The position numbers were made by a program, and so were the translations under genes. A model generated the notes under the pieces. That model was given only the letters and a program-made list of their open reading frames with translations, was not told where the DNA came from and ran no database searches. A stretch of 9,396 nt of DNA from JALYUA01 sp038229875 (GTDB lineage: Bacteria; Acidobacteriota; Thermoanaerobaculia; UBA5066; Gp7-AA6), in contig JBBROA010000142.1 in NCBI GenBank assembly GCA_038229875.1, forward strand, positions 1 to 9,396. The letters run 5' to 3'. Shown here in pieces: positions 7,055-9,396 of this stretch. How positions within the stretch are numbered: position 1 is the first letter of the stretch; the number at the start of each line of letters is the position of its first letter.

Positions 7055-9184
7055 CTAGCGGAAGTACCCCGTCACGTCGACGATGACGTCCACCGTTCCC
7101 GTGCTCTGGCCGGTTCGCAGCACGAAATCGCCGGAGAGCCCCAGGGAAAGGACAGCGTTGTTGGCGCGCGTCTGCCCGCTTCGGTAGTTGATCGTCGAGG
7201 TCGGCGGAAGCGACAGCCCGCCCGCGTACGCGGTGAGATAGCCGGAAGCGGTGGAGTTCGTGACCGAGAGATTGCCGGCGATCGACCTCGCGTCCGCGGG
7301 GATCCCGCACTGCCCGGCCGCGACGAACGTCCGCGAGCCGCCGGCGGGAAGCGCCGGGCCGCCAAGGGGGCCATTTGCCAGCCGGGTGTCGAGGATCCTG
7401 CACGGCACGACCGTGTAAAAGAAAGTCGGAGGTGGCGCCGTGTTGACGAACGCCGCCTGGCTCGCGTTGAAGTAGGAGCCGCTCGCGCCGCTCTCGAGTT
7501 TCACGGCCCGGACGGCCCAGGTTTCGCCGCCGGAGGCCGCGGTCGTAAATGACGTCGACGTCACGAGCGCGCCGTTGATGCGGGTCAGCGGTCCCTGAGG
7601 GCCCGGGGCGCGGTACACGTTGTAGCCCAGGACCGCGTCGGGCGACCCCGACCACTGCAGGAGAATCGTCCCCGGACCCGGAGTCGGGACGACGTTCAAT
7701 GCCGCCGGGGGCGCGACGACGTGCATCCGGAGAGTGGGATCCCCCATCAGCGCGATGTGGATCTCCGGTCCGTAGCCGCCCGAGTAGGTGCCCGAGTTGT
7801 TCTGGGTCACGCGCGCCGAATACCCGATCGTCTCCCCCATGCCCATGTGGTGGAAGAACCAGTGCGGCCGCCCCGCCCAGGCGCTCGTCAAACCGTAGGT
7901 CGTCGTCGCGAGCGGCGCGCGGAGGAAATTGTCCGTCGTGTCCCAGTCGCCGAAGTAGCTGCCGAACAACATCGTGAAGATGGCCTGGGTGTCCACCGAA
8001 GCGAAGTACCCGGTTGTGCCGACTCCGCCCGCTCCCTGGTACCACCCGCCGCCGCAGCCGTACGCCCAGAGGTAGCTCTGCGTCGCGAGCGTTCCGAACC
8101 AGTCCAGTTCCTGCACGCCGGCAGCTCCGAAAAACCCGGAGAAATTCCTCCATCCGCTCGCGGCAAACGCCTCGCCGCCGAAGTACCCGAAGTTGTCGTC
8201 GATCAGGCCGCGGCGCTGCGCCGTCACCAGGCGGTGGCGGAAATTGTGATCCTTGTTCAAGTACTGCCGAAGCAGGTCGAGCTCGGATTTCGGCGCGAAC
8301 GACGGCATGTCCGCCAGATCCACCCGCCCGACCTGAAGCTCGATGGTGGAAGGCGCGGAACTCTGATCGTATTTGCCGTCTCCGGCCGCGTTGTGCTGCC
8401 GCCCGGCCACGGTGCTGGTGTAGTCGACCGAGTCCGTCCAGATTCCATCCATGTCGCCGTAGAAAAGGTCCGCCGGCCACGCGCCGTAGTGGTCGCCGTG
8501 GCCGTCCGGCGCGATCGCCCCCGCGTAGGGCACCGGAACGTGGCCGAAGAGAAAGACCGCCTTCACATTGCCCGGATCCTGGCTGTAATCGAGTTGGATC
8601 CGCGCTTTCACGTTTGCGACGCTCTCGGCGCGAGAGACGTCATGCCGGAGGATCACCCATCCGTCGCCGGCGAGGTCGGACATGAGGCGGCTCAGCTCCG
8701 CCGTGAGGCTGGCCGCGTACGTCGAGTCGACGATCAGGACCACTTTCCCCCGGCTCTCGACGAGCGGGACTTCGATGCCGGACGCGACATATCCCGCCGC
8801 ACCGCCGCTCGAGACCCAGTACTCATAGACGGTCCCGACCACGACGGCCGTGTCGAGATATCCCGTCGTCCCCGCGGTCAGGGAGGCGATCGGCGCATTC
8901 CAGACCGCCGACGCGGGCGCCTTGCGGTACACCGCGATCGCCGCGCCCGCCGGGGTCGAAGGCCAGCTCAGGGTGATGCGAGGAGAGGGGTCTTTCGCCG
9001 CGACGGCGCTCACCTGCACCGCGATGTCGGCGGACACCTGCGCGAACAGGCGCGATGCCGCCGGAAGAAGCACGCAGGCGAGAAGCGCGAGAACCGGCCG
9101 CGAAAGCCCACGCGGCGTCGACCGCTCGGCCGGCGCCGGAAGAGAAGAGCGCCGGAGGTTCGACGCTCCCGACACTCGTCTCAT
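7055..9184 (-). CDS. Secreted C25 (gingipain)-like fold protein with FN3-like flanks and C-terminal PCRxxDTR/GYF domain; probably catalytically dead
   Basis: 709 aa. A 30-residue basic leader precedes the hydrophobic segment VLALLACVLLPAASRLFA, with cleavage likely before QVSAD. Residues 52-142 look fibronectin-III-like. Residues 146-490 fit a C25 fold: KVVLIVDSTY, KAVFLFGHVPVPY (208-220), PADLFYGDMDGIW, ELQVGRVDL (282-290), LWAYGCGGGW (372-381), FGSYFGDWD (407-415), LMGDPTLRM (479-487). Set against gingipain's Y-T-G-H-G and A-C-V-N-G-D-F, the His position carries Cys377 or Gly and the nucleophilic Cys position carries Ser409 or Gly. Peptidase activity is therefore doubtful. A second FN3-like domain (LLQWSGSPDAVLGYNVYR) spans about 495-582, and the shared domain 589-709 ends DVTGYFR. 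ATG 9184 has a weak GAGG; GTG at codon 4 is the alternative. It follows gene X by 40 bases. Confidence 0.88.
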   Translation of the reverse strand: MRRVSGASNLRRSSLPAPAERSTPRGLSRPVLALLACVLLPAASRLFAQVSADIAVQVSAVAAKDPSPRITLSWPSTPAGAAIAVYRKAPASAVWNAPIASLTAGTTGYLDTAVVVGTVYEYWVSSGGAAGYVASGIEVPLVESRGKVVLIVDSTYAASLTAELSRLMSDLAGDGWVILRHDVSRAESVANVKARIQLDYSQDPGNVKAVFLFGHVPVPYAGAIAPDGHGDHYGAWPADLFYGDMDGIWTDSVDYTSTVAGRQHNAAGDGKYDQSSAPSTIELQVGRVDLADMPSFAPKSELDLLRQYLNKDHNFRHRLVTAQRRGLIDDNFGYFGGEAFAASGWRNFSGFFGAAGVQELDWFGTLATQSYLWAYGCGGGWYQGAGGVGTTGYFASVDTQAIFTMLFGSYFGDWDTTDNFLRAPLATTTYGLTSAWAGRPHWFFHHMGMGETIGYSARVTQNNSGTYSGGYGPEIHIALMGDPTLRMHVVAPPAALNVVPTPGPGTILLQWSGSPDAVLGYNVYRAPGPQGPLTRINGALVTSTSFTTAASGGETWAVRAVKLESGASGSYFNASQAAFVNTAPPPTFFYTVVPCRILDTRLANGPLGGPALPAGGSRTFVAAGQCGIPADARSIAGNLSVTNSTASGYLTAYAGGLSLPPTSTINYRSGQTRANNAVLSLGLSGDFVLRTGQSTGTVDVIVDVTGYFR

Positions 9185-9189
9185 CCGGC

Positions 9190-9213
9190 CTCGTGGCAGC
9201 GACGGCGCACGAG
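9190..9213 (-). other. Short hairpin before the C25-like gene start
   Basis: The 40-base gap between gene X and the next ATG contains a perfect 6-base inverted repeat, CTCGTG/CACGAG, with a 12-base loop. The 3' arm shares its last bases with the weak GAGG ribosome-binding site, 4 bases from the ATG. Folding could hide that site and tie translation to ribosomes finishing gene X. There is no T-run, so it is not a terminator. Confidence 0.35.
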
Positions 9214-9224
9214 TGTGTCCTGCC

Positions 9225-9396
9225 TTACTGGAAGTAGCCGGTGACGTCTATGACGACGTGGGCCGTGTTGCCGAGCGAGGATCCCAGGAACGTCGAGATC
9301 TGAAGGCTCGGGTCGCTCGCCAGCGGCACGATCGCTCCGTTGGCAATCGCCGGCTCGGCCGGATCGAAGTTGATCGTCGAAACCAGCGGCATCGTC
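9225..9396 (-). CDS. Gene X, 3' part: C-terminal end of a PCRxxDTR/GYF domain protein (5' end outside the window)
   Basis: Reading down from the window edge, one frame is open to a TAA at 9227-9225. Its last residues are SLGNTAHVVIDVTGYFQ, the same ending as the proteins at 396 (DVNGYFQ) and 7055 (DVTGYFR). Bases 9303-9396 are identical to 1-94 and are read in the same frame as there. This piece is therefore either the missing end of the gene that starts at 387, if the sequence is circular or tandem, or the end of a near-identical second copy. Only 25 codons before the stop (9302-9228) are not already in the 5' piece. It lies 40 bases upstream of the next gene's ATG on the same strand, which suggests co-transcription. 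Confidence 0.8.
   Translation of the reverse strand, partial: TMPLVSTINFDPAEPAIANGAIVPLASDPSLQISTFLGSSLGNTAHVVIDVTGYFQ
9303..9396. repeat. 94-base terminal direct repeat, right copy
   Basis: Identical to 1-94 and inside the 3' part of gene X. Overlapping the two copies gives one uninterrupted reading frame of 154 codons plus stop (387 + 78 bases), with a signal peptide at one end and the GYFQ ending at the other. Confidence 0.97.

Noticed and set aside
5625..7058. 477-codon plus-strand open frame over the phosphatase/TPR gene
   Set aside because: Arg-rich low-information translation; the opposite strand encodes clear metal-site motifs and TPR repeats.
7721..9244. 507-codon plus-strand open frame over the C25-like gene
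   Set aside because: Arg-dominated shadow with no motif. It also overlaps the end of gene X and the whole intergenic hairpin.
1..9396. CRISPR array, tRNA or rRNA genes, insertion sequence
   Set aside because: No regularly spaced repeats, RNA-gene signature or transposase motif was seen on either strand.

Overview
The window is GC-rich, almost wholly coding, and every gene lies on the minus strand, so transcription runs from high to low coordinates. The proteins are large secreted beta-rich proteins: a sialidase/sortilin-like Asp-box (BNR) propeller, a gingipain-like (C25) fold, and an alkaline-phosphatase-superfamily/TPR fusion. That repertoire, with high GC, suggests an uncultured soil or sediment bacterium of Acidobacteriota or a similar phylum. 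This is inference from protein style; no marker gene is present.

Layout in transcription order: (1) 9396-9225, 3' part of a small gene, called X here; (2) 9184-7055, a 709-aa secreted protein with fibronectin-III-like flanks around a C25-like fold; (3) 6935-4515, an 806-aa phosphodiesterase/phosphatase-superfamily domain fused to TPR repeats; (4) 4382-396, a 1328-aa Asp-box beta-propeller protein; (5) 387-1, 5' part of gene X. Gaps are 40, 119, 132 and 8 bases. No tRNA, rRNA, CRISPR array, transposase, integrase or replication gene was seen.

The first 94 bases (1-94) are identical to the last 94 (9303-9396), and the identity runs exactly to both edges. Joining the ends gives a 9302-base closed unit, and the two gene-X pieces then fuse in frame into one 154-codon secreted protein. 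The contig is therefore either a real circle, one unit of a tandem array, or an assembly loop caused by near-identical copies of gene X.

The unifying feature is a C-terminal domain of about 120 residues. It has a PCR-(I/V)-(V/L)-DTR motif near its start, a second conserved Cys in a C-x-(I/V)-P motif, a central STxN(Y/F) motif, and ends exactly at DV(N/T)GYF(Q/R). It closes the propeller protein and the C25-like protein, and it makes up the whole mature protein X. Its strictly terminal position suggests a surface-sorting or anchoring module. The phosphatase/TPR protein is the only gene here without it. The C25-like protein seems to have lost its catalytic His/Cys pair, so it may bind or act structurally rather than cleave.
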